A DNA stretch of 64,000 nt from Methylotuvimicrobium alcaliphilum 20Z (lineage in GTDB: Bacteria > Pseudomonadota > Gammaproteobacteria > Methylococcales > Methylomonadaceae). The notes under the pieces are model-generated. The model had not been told where the DNA came from and did no database searches. It saw only the letters and a program-made list of their open reading frames with translations. Where the stretch lies: NCBI RefSeq assembly GCF_000968535.2, contig NC_016112.1, positions 4,402,001 through 4,466,000 on the forward strand, written 5' to 3'. Positions 18,075-26,211 of this stretch are shown piece after piece. Each line of letters begins with the position of its first letter. Positions within the stretch are counted from its first letter, which is position 1. Both the position numbers and the translations under genes were made by a program.

Positions 18075-20015
18075 ATGACAAAACTAATCAATCAACAAAG
18101 ACGTCAGTTTTTACAATATTCGTTTTTCGGCGTGGCCGCAGCTTCCTTGCCCGGCATTAGCGCCGCGGCGATGAAACAAATCAAGAGCGAGCCCTCCCCC
18201 GACTTCAACCCCGATGTCGAAATCGAATTTACCTCGCGTAACGCTTTCGTGCCTATTCTAAGCAATGGGGAGAAGTCAAAAGTACAAAAATATTATGGCA
18301 AGCTATTGAAAGGCCCTAAGGATACCTTGCAGGACCTCGGCGATAATTTTTTGGGGCCTGTGATGAATCTGGTCAAAGGTCAAAAAGTCAGGGTTTATTA
18401 TCGTAACCGGCTAAACGAACCATCGATCATTCATTGGCACGGACTGCATGTACCGCAAGCCAGCGACGGGCATCCGATGTATACGATAGGTCCTGGCGAG
18501 CAATATGTGTATGAATTCGAAGTCTTGAACCCTGCCGGAACCAGTTTTTATCATTCGCATGCGCATGAAGTCACCGGCGATCAAGTCTATTTCGGCTTAG
18601 CTGGGTTGATTAAAGTCACCGACGATACTGAAAAAGCCTTGGGACTGCCCAGCGGCGAATACGATGTTCCGTTAGTGCTGCAAGACAGGCGCTTCGATGC
18701 CAATAACCAACTACGGTATGTGCATGGCATGCACGACAAAATGATGGGTTTTCTCGGTGAGAAAATTATCGTCAACGGCAAGGAGGATACCGAGTTCTCG
18801 GTCAAGACGCGGGCTTACCGGTTTAGGGCCTTAAACGGTTCCAATTCCAGAATCTATAAATTAGGTTGGGATGACGGTACGCCGTTGACTGCGATCGGCA
18901 CCGACGCCCATTTACTGGAAAAGCCGGAAACGCGCCCTTACATCATGCTGGCGCCCGGCGAGAGGGTCGATCTTTGGCTCGACTTTAGCGGGCGCGAAGT
19001 CGGGTCGAAGCTCGTTATGTATAGTTTGCCGTATACCGGTGCGATGCCGCCGATGTATGAACGCATGCACGGCATGCAAAGCGATCATGGCAGCATGGAG
19101 GAGAATGACTCGGCAAACGAAACCCGCGGCATGGGCATGATGGGCGGCGGAATGATGTCGAGCGGCTTGGCGCAGGGCGCTAAATTTGCCGTCGCGACCT
19201 TCAATGTCACCGCAACAGCCGAAGACTCGCCCAAGCTACCGGCCCAATTGGTCGCCTTCGAGCGTTTGACCGAGGCAAGCGTCGACAATGCCGCTAAACC
19301 GATTCCAATCGGGATTTCCGAAAAAACGATGCGGCCGCAACTGAACGGCAAATCGTTTACTTTGGATCATGTGTTCGATTTTGAAAAGGTTAAACTAGGC
19401 TCGATCAAAAAAATCAAAATTTTTCATGATCATGGCCCTGGCGGCGGTCAGCACGGCGATGCCAAAATGGACCATGATGCTAAACCGAAAGATAATTCGG
19501 CAATGCAAATGGAGCATGGCGCCGATAAGCAAGACGATGAGTCGATGCAAGGCGGTCATGGCCGAGGCGGCATGGGGATGATGGGCGGTATGCAACATGA
19601 CAATGATAAACAGCAAACCGATCATGAAGGTGGCATGGGCATGCGCGGTCGCGGCGGAATGGGAGGCATGCGGCACGGCGGCGATACCGACATGCAAATG
19701 GGCGGTGGTATGGAAGAGGGAGAAGGTATGGGTATGATGGGCAGCATGAATCTATCGATGGCGCATCCGATTCATTTGCATGGTCAGCAATACCAAGTTC
19801 TATCCCGAAAAATCGGTCCGATGGGCTCGAAAGGCTATGAAACCGTCAAAGACGGTTTTATCGATAGCGGTTGGAAAGATACGGTCTTGGTGATGCCCGG
19901 CGAAGAAGTGGAAATTGCCAAGCCCTTCCAGGATTTTAAAGGCCTGTTCTTATACCACTGTCATAATCTGGAGCATGAGAACCTAGGCATGATGCGGCAG
20001 TTCTTGGTTGAATAG
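18075..20015 (+). CDS. CueO-like Tat-exported multicopper oxidase
   Basis: 646 aa periplasmic copper oxidase. Twin-arginine signal QRRQFLQYSFFG (residues 8-19), strong GAGGAAGG ribosome site. All four copper-ligand motifs are present: HWHG, FYHSHAHE, HPIHLHG and HCHNLEHENLGMM (type 1 Met axial ligand region). Two Met/His-rich inserts stand out: about 335-375 (MGMMGGGMM) and about 450-560 (repeats of GGMGMMGG, MDHD, QMEHG), far longer than the Met-rich loop of E. coli CueO. Such loops bind Cu(I). Likely role is cuprous oxidation and copper tolerance. It stands alone between repeat-rich gaps. Confidence 0.9.
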   Translation: MTKLINQQRRQFLQYSFFGVAAASLPGISAAAMKQIKSEPSPDFNPDVEIEFTSRNAFVPILSNGEKSKVQKYYGKLLKGPKDTLQDLGDNFLGPVMNLVKGQKVRVYYRNRLNEPSIIHWHGLHVPQASDGHPMYTIGPGEQYVYEFEVLNPAGTSFYHSHAHEVTGDQVYFGLAGLIKVTDDTEKALGLPSGEYDVPLVLQDRRFDANNQLRYVHGMHDKMMGFLGEKIIVNGKEDTEFSVKTRAYRFRALNGSNSRIYKLGWDDGTPLTAIGTDAHLLEKPETRPYIMLAPGERVDLWLDFSGREVGSKLVMYSLPYTGAMPPMYERMHGMQSDHGSMEENDSANETRGMGMMGGGMMSSGLAQGAKFAVATFNVTATAEDSPKLPAQLVAFERLTEASVDNAAKPIPIGISEKTMRPQLNGKSFTLDHVFDFEKVKLGSIKKIKIFHDHGPGGGQHGDAKMDHDAKPKDNSAMQMEHGADKQDDESMQGGHGRGGMGMMGGMQHDNDKQQTDHEGGMGMRGRGGMGGMRHGGDTDMQMGGGMEEGEGMGMMGSMNLSMAHPIHLHGQQYQVLSRKIGPMGSKGYETVKDGFIDSGWKDTVLVMPGEEVEIAKPFQDFKGLFLYHCHNLEHENLGMMRQFLVE

Positions 20016-20480
20016 AGGGGGTATGCCGGATTAACTGAAACCCTTGTCGAAGAAGCTTACATGGATGTAAGCGGTAGACTGTGTCGGGAACTGGCAGTCG
20101 AGGTGGAGTACTAACTCGATGAGCTAACGAATTCATATAGTTAGAGGCCGAGAATATCAAGTTACAATAAATGGCATCGAGGTCACAAAGACTAAAATAT
20201 GCTGTTACCCAAGCTCAAGCTTGGGTAATCTGTTCAGGAAGCTCTAGCTTCCCGACACTTAAGGAAGATTGAACGAACGAGTCGGTGTTGATTGAGAATG
20301 TGCGGAGGTTGTGTCGGTCAGGAGGCTGGAGCTTGTGAAAGAGCGCGATGCGGGTTGGTCGTTTTTAGGTTGATGCGCATGGGTTACAAACCCCATCCTG
20401 CAAAGGATGCTTGCTTTCAAAGAGGGGAAGTCATCACTCGATGAACTAACGAATTCATACAAATCTAATTTAATTCCACT
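20016..20480. repeat. Gap with paired hairpins (family F) and a direct repeat
   Basis: The stem-loops CCCAAGCTCAAGCTTGGG and GGAAGCTCTAGCTTCC (about 20190-20262) recur, embedded in the same sequence (ACTAAAATATGCTGTTACCC ...), at 48761-48858 in reverse. A 16-bp sequence GCTAACGAATTCATAY-type repeat (20119-20140 and 20442-20461, each preceded by CTCGATGA) flanks the central 300 bp. No gene is supported here. Confidence 0.6.
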
Positions 20481-21302
20481 ATGCAGTTTTTGACCAGTTT
20501 AGTTTTATTTCGTACCCGGCATTGGGTTGTTTTATATTTTACGGCCGCCTTGCTCGGTGCCCTGATCGGCTTTTTCTTTTTATACCCGATCAACGAATTC
20601 GTTTATTACTTCGAACATGAACGCTACCGACCCGATGCAGCGAATGTGATTCGATATGTGACCGGTGAATTGATGAATTCGCTGGGGGGCAAGACTCCGA
20701 TGAAAACAACTTTTTATGCATTCGTCGGGGCTTGTTTAGGCTGCATTACCGCCCTGCTGTACACAGTCATGCATCGGCGCTGGCTGCAAATTCAACAGCT
20801 TACGCATGAGTTGGACAAGGATTTAGAGGCGCTGATCAAACAGGGAGAAAATCCGCATTTGGAATTTAAATCGTCATTGCGCTGGGACATCGTTGAAAAT
20901 CGAGTTAATCGCGCGCTCGAAGGTGTCGTGATCAAGACCTTGGCCGGCTTTATGAACGGACAAGGCGGTACACTATTGATCGGGGTATCCGACGAAGGCG
21001 AAATCCTGGGCTTGAAGAAAGACTATCAAACGTTGAAAAAACCCGGCCGTGACGGATATGAGCAACTGATTATGACCATGATCGCGTCGAATATGGGCGC
21101 CGATATCTGTCAATTCGTGCGGGTCGTCTATCATGATCTCGAAGGGCTGGATATTTGCCGCTTGATCGTGCTGCCGTCAACACGCCCTGTCTTCATTCAA
21201 CAAGGTAACAACCCGAAGCTTTATTTGAGAACCGGCGGCGGTACCCGAGAATTGAATGTACAAGAAGCAATGGATTATATGAAGGCCCGCTGGCATAAAT
21301 AG
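20481..21302 (+). CDS. Membrane-anchored AlbA_2 (Schlafen-type) domain protein
   Basis: 273 aa. Two hydrophobic helices at about 15-36 (VVLYFTAALLGALIGFFFLY) and 78-98 (TTFYAFVGACLGCITALLYT) place the short N-terminal part in the membrane. Residues 125-265 match the AlbA_2 (divergent AAA_4) fold: HLEFKSSLRWD, TLAGFMNGQGGTLLIGVSD, GYEQLIMTMI and LYLRTGGGTREL. Soluble AlbA_2 proteins are usually linked to nucleic-acid binding or regulation; a membrane-tethered form is less common. The start ATG 20481 has no clear ribosome-binding site. No operon partner. Confidence 0.75.
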   Translation: MQFLTSLVLFRTRHWVVLYFTAALLGALIGFFFLYPINEFVYYFEHERYRPDAANVIRYVTGELMNSLGGKTPMKTTFYAFVGACLGCITALLYTVMHRRWLQIQQLTHELDKDLEALIKQGENPHLEFKSSLRWDIVENRVNRALEGVVIKTLAGFMNGQGGTLLIGVSDEGEILGLKKDYQTLKKPGRDGYEQLIMTMIASNMGADICQFVRVVYHDLEGLDICRLIVLPSTRPVFIQQGNNPKLYLRTGGGTRELNVQEAMDYMKARWHK

Positions 21303-21549
21303 TCGGTATACCGAATTCCCAAAACCCTGTTTTCCAATAACCGTTACTCTCGAAGATTCATGCGGACTTCGGTGTTGAAAAGATAACGTTTGGCCGTATC
21401 AAAAATTTCATTGATTGTTGAAGCCAAAGAAAAACCAACTTTCAACCGAACCTTGTCGAATTTTCAAGTACTGTATAGCTGATATTCAAACCGACAATTT
21501 TTCGAGAAGATCGCAGGCGGCTTTCGGGCATATTAGGTCACACTGAATT
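21303..21549. other. Intergenic sequence without recognised features
   Basis: About 250 bp between the AlbA_2 gene and a C-family repeat. I see no gene, no terminator hairpin with a T-run and no known repeat. Confidence 0.4.
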
Positions 21550-21983
21550 TAGGATTTCGTGAAAAATAACTTCCTGGAGCTATGAGTTTTGCAGCAGGTT
21601 CGGTAACTCGCTTGACAGGACGCCGTGAACCCAGCACCTAAATTATCCAAGATAGTTAACCATAGCCAACGGGCTATGGAATTTAGGTGCTGGGTGAATA
21701 CGTTCGTGTAGGCTTGACGGCGGCGACTGATTGCCAAGGATGGGGCATGAATGCAGATTTTGCATTACGCCATAGATGGCGTGTATTAGGACACCAGCAG
21801 TAGGCGCTTTAGACGATGCAGGGCAGAAAAATGCTCCTGCATTTTCTGCATTCGTTACATCCTTGTAACTCAGCAATTGCCGAGGAGCAAAAATCTGCCC
21901 TGCCGCCGACACCTGTCAATCGAGCAACCGAACCTGCTTACCGTGCATTAAAAATAGGGAAGTTATTTATGACCGAATCCTTA
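21550..21983 (+). repeat. Family C repeat with nested palindrome G and an expanded core
   Basis: Ends are inverted (TAGGATTTCGTGAAAAATAAC left, GTTATTTATGACCGAATCCTTA in similar form right). The core stem (GGTTCGGTAACTCGCTTGACAG / CTGTCAATCGAGCAACCGAACC) encloses a palindromic insert G (21630-21694) and a longer cargo variant (TGCAGATTTTGCATTACGCCAT ... GGAGCAAAAATCTGCC). The last TTA is the complement of the toxin gene's stop codon. Confidence 0.8.
21630..21694. repeat. Palindromic insert G, copy 1
   Basis: 65 bp with 15-bp perfect terminal inverted repeats CCCAGCACCTAAATT / AATTTAGGTGCTGGG, flanked by TGAA on both sides (21626-21629, 21695-21698). It interrupts the conserved core GGACGCCGTGAATACGT, so it is a separate insertion. 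Confidence 0.8.
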
Positions 21984-22250
21984 GTGGTCTTCGTAATGTC
22001 CACCAATTGCAAAGATGTAAATGGACTTTTCGTCAAATTTATAAATGAGTCGATCTTTTTGAGAAATTCGCTTCGACCAAAATCCGGTTAGGTTGTGTCG
22101 AAGCTGCTCGGGTTTACCCAAGCCTTTGCTTGGGTCCTCATGTAGCATTTCTTTTAAGAGTTTACAAAGAGCTTTGTGTAACTTTTTATCTTTCTCACGA
22201 AGCTCTTCGTAGATTTCCCAGGTTCTACCCTCAAATACTAGTGATCTCAT
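21981..22250 (-). CDS. yoeB: YoeB/Txe-family toxin
   Basis: 89 aa ribosome-dependent mRNA endonuclease of the RelE superfamily. Family blocks are clear: WEIYEELREKDKKLHKALCKLL, GLGKPEQLRHNLTGFWSKRI and DRLIYKF; the C-terminus (GGHYEDH) replaces the usual CRYHY, keeping one His-Tyr pair, so activity should be tested. It overlaps the antitoxin gene by 20 bp. Its TAA stop lies in the end of the adjoining C repeat, so an insertion there may have altered the last residues. Confidence 0.88.
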   Translation of the reverse strand: MRSLVFEGRTWEIYEELREKDKKLHKALCKLLKEMLHEDPSKGLGKPEQLRHNLTGFWSKRISQKDRLIYKFDEKSIYIFAIGGHYEDH

Positions 22251-22503
22251 TCAATTCGTCGCTGGTCGGGGTATAGCCGAAGCTTTTGTTGTGGGTTGCC
22301 ATTGAATCGGCAATCTGTTTCATTAGGCTGCTGTTCTGAAGAACGTAGAGAGTTTCCTGTTCTCGCTCCCAGTCATCTGCACTCATAACCACGAAAGCTT
22401 CGCCGGCCCTACGAGTTACCTTTAGGGGGGTATGATTAGTAATCACATTCTCTACAAGGGATTTTAGTTTATCTCTAAACTGGTTTACGCTAACTGTGTC
22501 CAT
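22231..22503 (-). CDS. yefM: YefM/Phd-family antitoxin
   Basis: 90 aa from ATG 22503, chosen because GGAG lies 6 bp upstream and the family N-terminus (MDTVSVNQFRDKLKSLVENV) begins there; a frame reaching 22602 is not supported. The N-terminal Phd/YefM DNA-binding fold is followed by a toxin-binding tail (SADDWEREQETLYVLQNSSLMKQI). It precedes the YoeB-type toxin with a 20-bp overlap. YefM-type proteins repress their own operon; a TGTACGG-n5-CCGTACA palindrome sits 14 bp upstream of the start. Confidence 0.9.
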   Translation of the reverse strand: MDTVSVNQFRDKLKSLVENVITNHTPLKVTRRAGEAFVVMSADDWEREQETLYVLQNSSLMKQIADSMATHNKSFGYTPTSDELNEITSI

Positions 22504-22516
22504 ATTTGACTCCATG

Positions 22517-22535
22517 TGTACGGAAATGCCGTACA
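22517..22535. promoter_or_regulatory. Probable YefM operator palindrome
   Basis: TGTACGGAAATGCCGTACA is two perfect 7-bp arms around AAATG, directly upstream of the antitoxin gene. E. coli YefM-YoeB recognises operators built on TGTACA, so autoregulation is likely by analogy. Confidence 0.65.
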
Positions 22536-22700
22536 AGTGTAGCAGGTAAACCCTAATAACGCTATCAACCTGATGCCCAAAGTTACACTGGTCTTTGGGC
22601 ATGACCTTCGGCCATTATGGCTGGAGGTTATTGCGGCGTTGAATGGCAGCTCATGAATCCTTGCCGATATTTAGCATAAACCTAAAAGAGCAGTTGATAG

Positions 22701-22777
22701 CCTCAAACTACCGTTCGCCCCGAGCCCTTCGGCTGCGCTCAGGAGAGCCCTGTCGAAGGGTGAGCGGTAGTTTGAGG
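22701..22777. repeat. REP-like hairpin fused to a half family A element
   Basis: The arms CCTCAAACTACCG(T)TCGCCC and GGGTGAGCGGTAGTTTGAGG enclose CCCTTCGGCTGCGCTCAGG, a REP-like sequence. It is followed at about 22800-22880 by the right half of a reverse family A element (GCCTACATGG ... GATCTACGACGGGCATA). The rest of the gap to 23013 shows no gene. Confidence 0.6.
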
Positions 22778-23013
22778 CTTCACCAGGCCGGTGAAAGTGT
22801 TGTAGAGCCTACATGGAACGTATTCACGGCGTCCTTTAGCGGACACCCAGTCGCCGAATTTTGATCTACGACGGGCATACAACACATGCCAACTCGGGTC
22901 GGTGTCTCACCTTCCGAGTAATTAGGTAAACATATACTTCGCGTGTGTTGGTTTAATTGTCTGTGCAACATGGCAGCAAATTCACCTGCCATATTCACAA
23001 AATTGGACGGTAT

Positions 23014-23309
23014 TACTCCCTTTTGATCGAAAAACCGTCTAAGAATAAAAGGTATGGAATGTGTCTATCGAGGACAGCCGTGACCCCAGCACCTAAATTA
23101 TCCCAGATAGTTAATCATAGCTAATGGCTCATGGAATTTAGGTGCTGGGTAAACCCATCCATGGGAGCTTGACGGCAGCAATCGAACGCCAAGGATGGCG
23201 TGAATGCAGATTTTGCATGAAGCAAAAATCTGCCCTGCTGCCGACATCCTCGCTAGCCACACCCCATACCTTCATAAAGTTAGCCATTTTTTGAGTATAT
23301 AAGGGAGTA
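23014..23309 (+). repeat. Family E repeat without family A, carrying palindrome G
   Basis: The termini TACTCCCTTTTGATCG and AAGGGAGTA match 15747-16135. The site where A sits in the other copy is intact here (AAAGTTAGCCATTTTTTGAG). A 65-bp G palindrome occupies 23085-23149 in the core; its flanks (TGAC and TAAA) are not identical, so this copy is older or altered. Confidence 0.8.
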
Positions 23310-23496
23310 ACAAGATGGTGGTGGTATTTTGTTCCGCGCTTACCTCGGCAATCATCGGCATGCGTCTTAGTTTGAGAGCAAGGGGATTTTCGGAAATTTG
23401 GCGAGCGCCATCGGCCGTAGCATAGATCTTTGGGTTGTTCCTCGTAACCATACAAACTAGCGAATTGGTTAGCTGTACGAAATGTTTTCGCCGACT

Positions 23497-23937
23497 TCAA
23501 AACTGGTCTATATGCTGTTGCAACAGTTTTTTCACATGAGCGGACTTTATCAAGTCAAAATAGGTAAGCAACTTTTCCTTGTCCCGCAGGTCGTCCGCAT
23601 TTAATTCCCACAAGGCTTTTAAATCGTCCTTAATTTCCTCGGCGACCCGTTTATAGTCCGCTATCACGTTGTACCTGGAATTAACTAAATCGATCAGGGT
23701 TACTTCATTAACCTGGAAATCTTTGCACAGGCTTTGTATGTTTTCCTCGAGAATTTCAAGCGCCTCATGCTTGTCCAATGCAAGGCAAAGAACATTTTCA
23801 TAAGTGACTTTCAAATTATAAAAGCTAAGCGCTGTTTCGCTTTCATTTAAATATTCTTGAAGTTCATTTTTCAGCAAATCGAAAAGTTGGATTTTTTCAT
23901 GCAGGGATAGCATGGAGACGTCGGGAAGCTTAGTCAT
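23497..23937 (-). CDS. Hypothetical helical protein
   Basis: 146 aa from ATG 23937 (MTKLPDVSMLSLHEKIQLFD); the frame extends to 24039, but the extra N-terminus looks non-coding. The sequence is acidic and almost entirely helical, with Leu/Glu-rich amphipathic stretches (FDLLKNELQEYLNESE, VAEEIKDDLKALWELNADDLRDKEKL). No membrane segment, signal peptide or catalytic motif. I do not recognise the family. It stands alone between a family E repeat and the apaH operon, and no Shine-Dalgarno is visible. Confidence 0.5.
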   Translation of the reverse strand: MTKLPDVSMLSLHEKIQLFDLLKNELQEYLNESETALSFYNLKVTYENVLCLALDKHEALEILEENIQSLCKDFQVNEVTLIDLVNSRYNVIADYKRVAEEIKDDLKALWELNADDLRDKEKLLTYFDLIKSAHVKKLLQQHIDQF

Positions 23938-24318
23938 AAAATATCTGGTAATTTGTAAATTTAAAACGGAAAGGTAAGTCCTGAAATCACAGGAGCTAAA
24001 AAACTTTCTTCCTGATCTTATCGATAACTGAACGGTCAAACCGATCTGGAAAGGCTATCCATTTAGCGCCTTTGGCCTGGTAAAAAACATAACGTCAGCT
24101 ATCAAGAGTAGCGAATTCACAGTCACGACTACGCGCCGGCTGGAGCGTCTTGTTGTGCGGTTGAACGCGCTTGCTGTAAACAAACTCAGGATCAAGATCT
24201 ACTCCGATATTCAACTCTATGGCGTCAAAAGACACGCGAATAATGATGCAATAGCAGCGATGGTATTTTGCTTGTCAATACCTGATGTCAAATACCCGAA
24301 AATGGAAATACCAATAAA
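23938..24318. other. Intergenic sequence without recognised features
   Basis: About 380 bp between the hypothetical gene and the 3' end of apaH. I see no conserved repeat, RNA gene or terminator with a T-run; a short frame at 24155-24442 is not convincing. Confidence 0.35.
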
Positions 24319-25152
24319 TCAGCTCTTTTTTTGCCTAGGCTTCAATACGCCTTCGCAATCGATACTGACTCGGAAAACATTCTCTCCCAAATGTAACGCG
24401 GTTAGTGCGCCGCCCCAGAGACAGCCTGTGTCGATGCAATAACAATTGTTACCCCGATAGTAACCGAGCGAGGACCAATGCCCGAATACGATGCGCAGGT
24501 CGGCATTTTTACGGTTGGGTATTTCAAACCAAGGTTTTAAATTCTTAGACTGGGTTCCAGGCGGCCCGTTATGAATAAAATCGAGTTTGCCGTTATCATC
24601 GCAATAGCGCATGCGCGTAAAACAATTGATAATAAAACGTAGCCGCTCGACGCCTTTTAATTGAGGCGACCATAGGTTCGGTTTGTTGCCGTACATGTCT
24701 TTGAGAAAATCGGCATAATTGAAATCTTGTAGTGCATTTTCCGCCAGAGCGGCCATTTCGCGGGTCGTGTCGAAGTCCCATTGCGGGGGCAGGCCGGCAT
24801 GCACGAGACAAAAGTCGTCATTGTAGTGAAACAGCGGCCGATGTCTGAGCCAATCGAGCAGTTCGTCTCGGTCCGGCGCCTCGAGGATTTCGCTCAGCGA
24901 GTCTTTTTTGCGCTCGGATCTAATCGAACAAGCCGTGGCGAGCAAGTGTAAATCATGATTGCCCAGTACGGTCACGGCCGAGGAACCAAGCGATCTTACG
25001 AAACGTAGGGTTTCCAGCGATTTCGGCCCGCGGTTGACCAAGTCGCCCGCAAACCAGATTTGATCGGTGTTTTCATTGAATCGAAGCGCATCCAATAGTC
25101 TGAGCAAATCGTCGTAGCAACCTTGAATATCGCCAATCGCATAAATGGACAT
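24319..25152 (-). CDS. apaH: Bis(5'-nucleosyl)-tetraphosphatase, symmetrical
   Basis: 277 aa, the usual ApaH length. It cleaves diadenosine tetraphosphate to two ADP, limiting alarmone and NpN-cap levels. The PPP-type phosphoesterase motifs are all there: IGDIQGCYDDL, FAGDLVNRGP, VLGNHDLHLLA and LVHAGLPPQWD, with FGHWSSLG and CIDTGCLWGG near the end. It follows apaG with a 2-bp gap on the minus strand, the conserved apaG-apaH order; ksgA, which often precedes, is absent here. Confidence 0.96.
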   Translation of the reverse strand: MSIYAIGDIQGCYDDLLRLLDALRFNENTDQIWFAGDLVNRGPKSLETLRFVRSLGSSAVTVLGNHDLHLLATACSIRSERKKDSLSEILEAPDRDELLDWLRHRPLFHYNDDFCLVHAGLPPQWDFDTTREMAALAENALQDFNYADFLKDMYGNKPNLWSPQLKGVERLRFIINCFTRMRYCDDNGKLDFIHNGPPGTQSKNLKPWFEIPNRKNADLRIVFGHWSSLGYYRGNNCYCIDTGCLWGGALTALHLGENVFRVSIDCEGVLKPRQKKS

Positions 25153-25154
25153 GG

Positions 25155-25532
25155 TTAGTGTAAGGTTCTAGGAATCGACAGCGTGAACTTAGGGATATAA
25201 GCTTCAAAATCCTCGCCGTCATCGGAGCGCATCGAATATTTGCCTTGCATCACGCCTACCGGCGTTTCGATCATTGCGCCGCTGGTATAACGAAATGATT
25301 CGCCGGGTTTGAGATAGGGTTGTTCGCCGATGACGCCTTCGCCCGTAACCTCTTGTACTTTGCCGTTGGCATCGGTAATCAACCAATGCCGAGTCAATAA
25401 TTTCGCCGGAATCATGCCGGCATTGGTGATCGTAATCGTATAGGCGAAGACGTAACGTCCTTCTTCCGGGTATGATTGCGTTTCGATGAAATGAGGGGTA
25501 GCCTCGATCATGATTTTATTTTTTGTGCTCAT
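25155..25532 (-). CDS. apaG: ApaG domain protein
   Basis: 125 aa. Typical ApaG (DUF525) sequence: [64 protein letters not shown] and MRSDDGE. The fold is a fibronectin-III-like beta sandwich; the protein's biochemical role is not settled. It is immediately upstream of apaH, as in many gammaproteobacteria, and is the first gene of the two-gene operon. Confidence 0.95.
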   Translation of the reverse strand: MSTKNKIMIEATPHFIETQSYPEEGRYVFAYTITITNAGMIPAKLLTRHWLITDANGKVQEVTGEGVIGEQPYLKPGESFRYTSGAMIETPVGVMQGKYSMRSDDGEDFEAYIPKFTLSIPRTLH

Positions 25533-25612
25533 CGACGATGGTATAAATTATGAATGCTAAATTGATTAGTATTTCAACTTAACTCGGTTTTAAACGCAAG
25601 CAACTATTCAAA

Positions 25613-26134
25613 ATGAGATTCGACAGAGCGTTTCCAATTCTATTGCTTTTGTTGCCTTTGAACGTTTACGCGGCAAGTGCCGTTGATTTGTTTTCCGCCT
25701 CGGTCGGCGGTAATCAAGCCCGAGTCGAAGCGCTTCTGGCTCAAGGCCTCAATGTTAATAGCGCAACTCCCGGCGGGCGCACCGCATTGATGGGCGCGAG
25801 TTTCGGCGGTAATGCGCGGATTGCGCAAACTCTCTTGGCTTACGGCGCCGATGTGAATATGGCCGATAATACCGGGACGACGGCGTTGATGGATGCATTG
25901 ATGTTCAGTCATGAAAATATCGTTAACTTGTTGATAACGGCAGGCGCCGATGTCAATGCCAAAGACAATCAAAATATAACGGTATTGGGTCGAGCGAAAA
26001 AAGTCGGTAATGAGCGCATCATCAAAATCCTCGAGCAAGCAGGCGCTCAGGAAGCGCCGGAAGTCGAAGAAACGGAGCCTGTGGAGGAAGAAGGCGAAGC
26101 CCCTGCAGAAGAACAAGAAAAGCCTGAAGAATAG
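25613..26134 (+). CDS. Exported ankyrin-repeat protein
   Basis: 173 aa. Signal peptide (1-20, cleavage after VYA), then about three to four ankyrin repeats (residues 24-145) with GGRTALMGASFGGNARIAQTLL, GADVNMADNTGTTALM and GADVNAKDNQNITVL. The tail (about 146-173) is strongly acidic (Glu/Pro-rich). Probably periplasmic and protein-binding; the partner is unknown. The IS element is inserted 8 bp past the stop codon, so the native downstream sequence or terminator has been displaced. Confidence 0.8.
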   Translation: MRFDRAFPILLLLLPLNVYAASAVDLFSASVGGNQARVEALLAQGLNVNSATPGGRTALMGASFGGNARIAQTLLAYGADVNMADNTGTTALMDALMFSHENIVNLLITAGADVNAKDNQNITVLGRAKKVGNERIIKILEQAGAQEAPEVEETEPVEEEGEAPAEEQEKPEE

Positions 26135-26211
26135 GGAGGGGACCCTCTGTGTCAATATACCTGAGACACCGCCCCATGCATTAATTAGGGAACATTTTCG
26201 GAGAAAATCTC

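Noticed and set aside
18602-19697. Antisense frames in the multicopper oxidase gene
   Set aside because: They follow from its codon bias and Met/His repeats; the sense frame has all copper motifs and a strong ribosome site.
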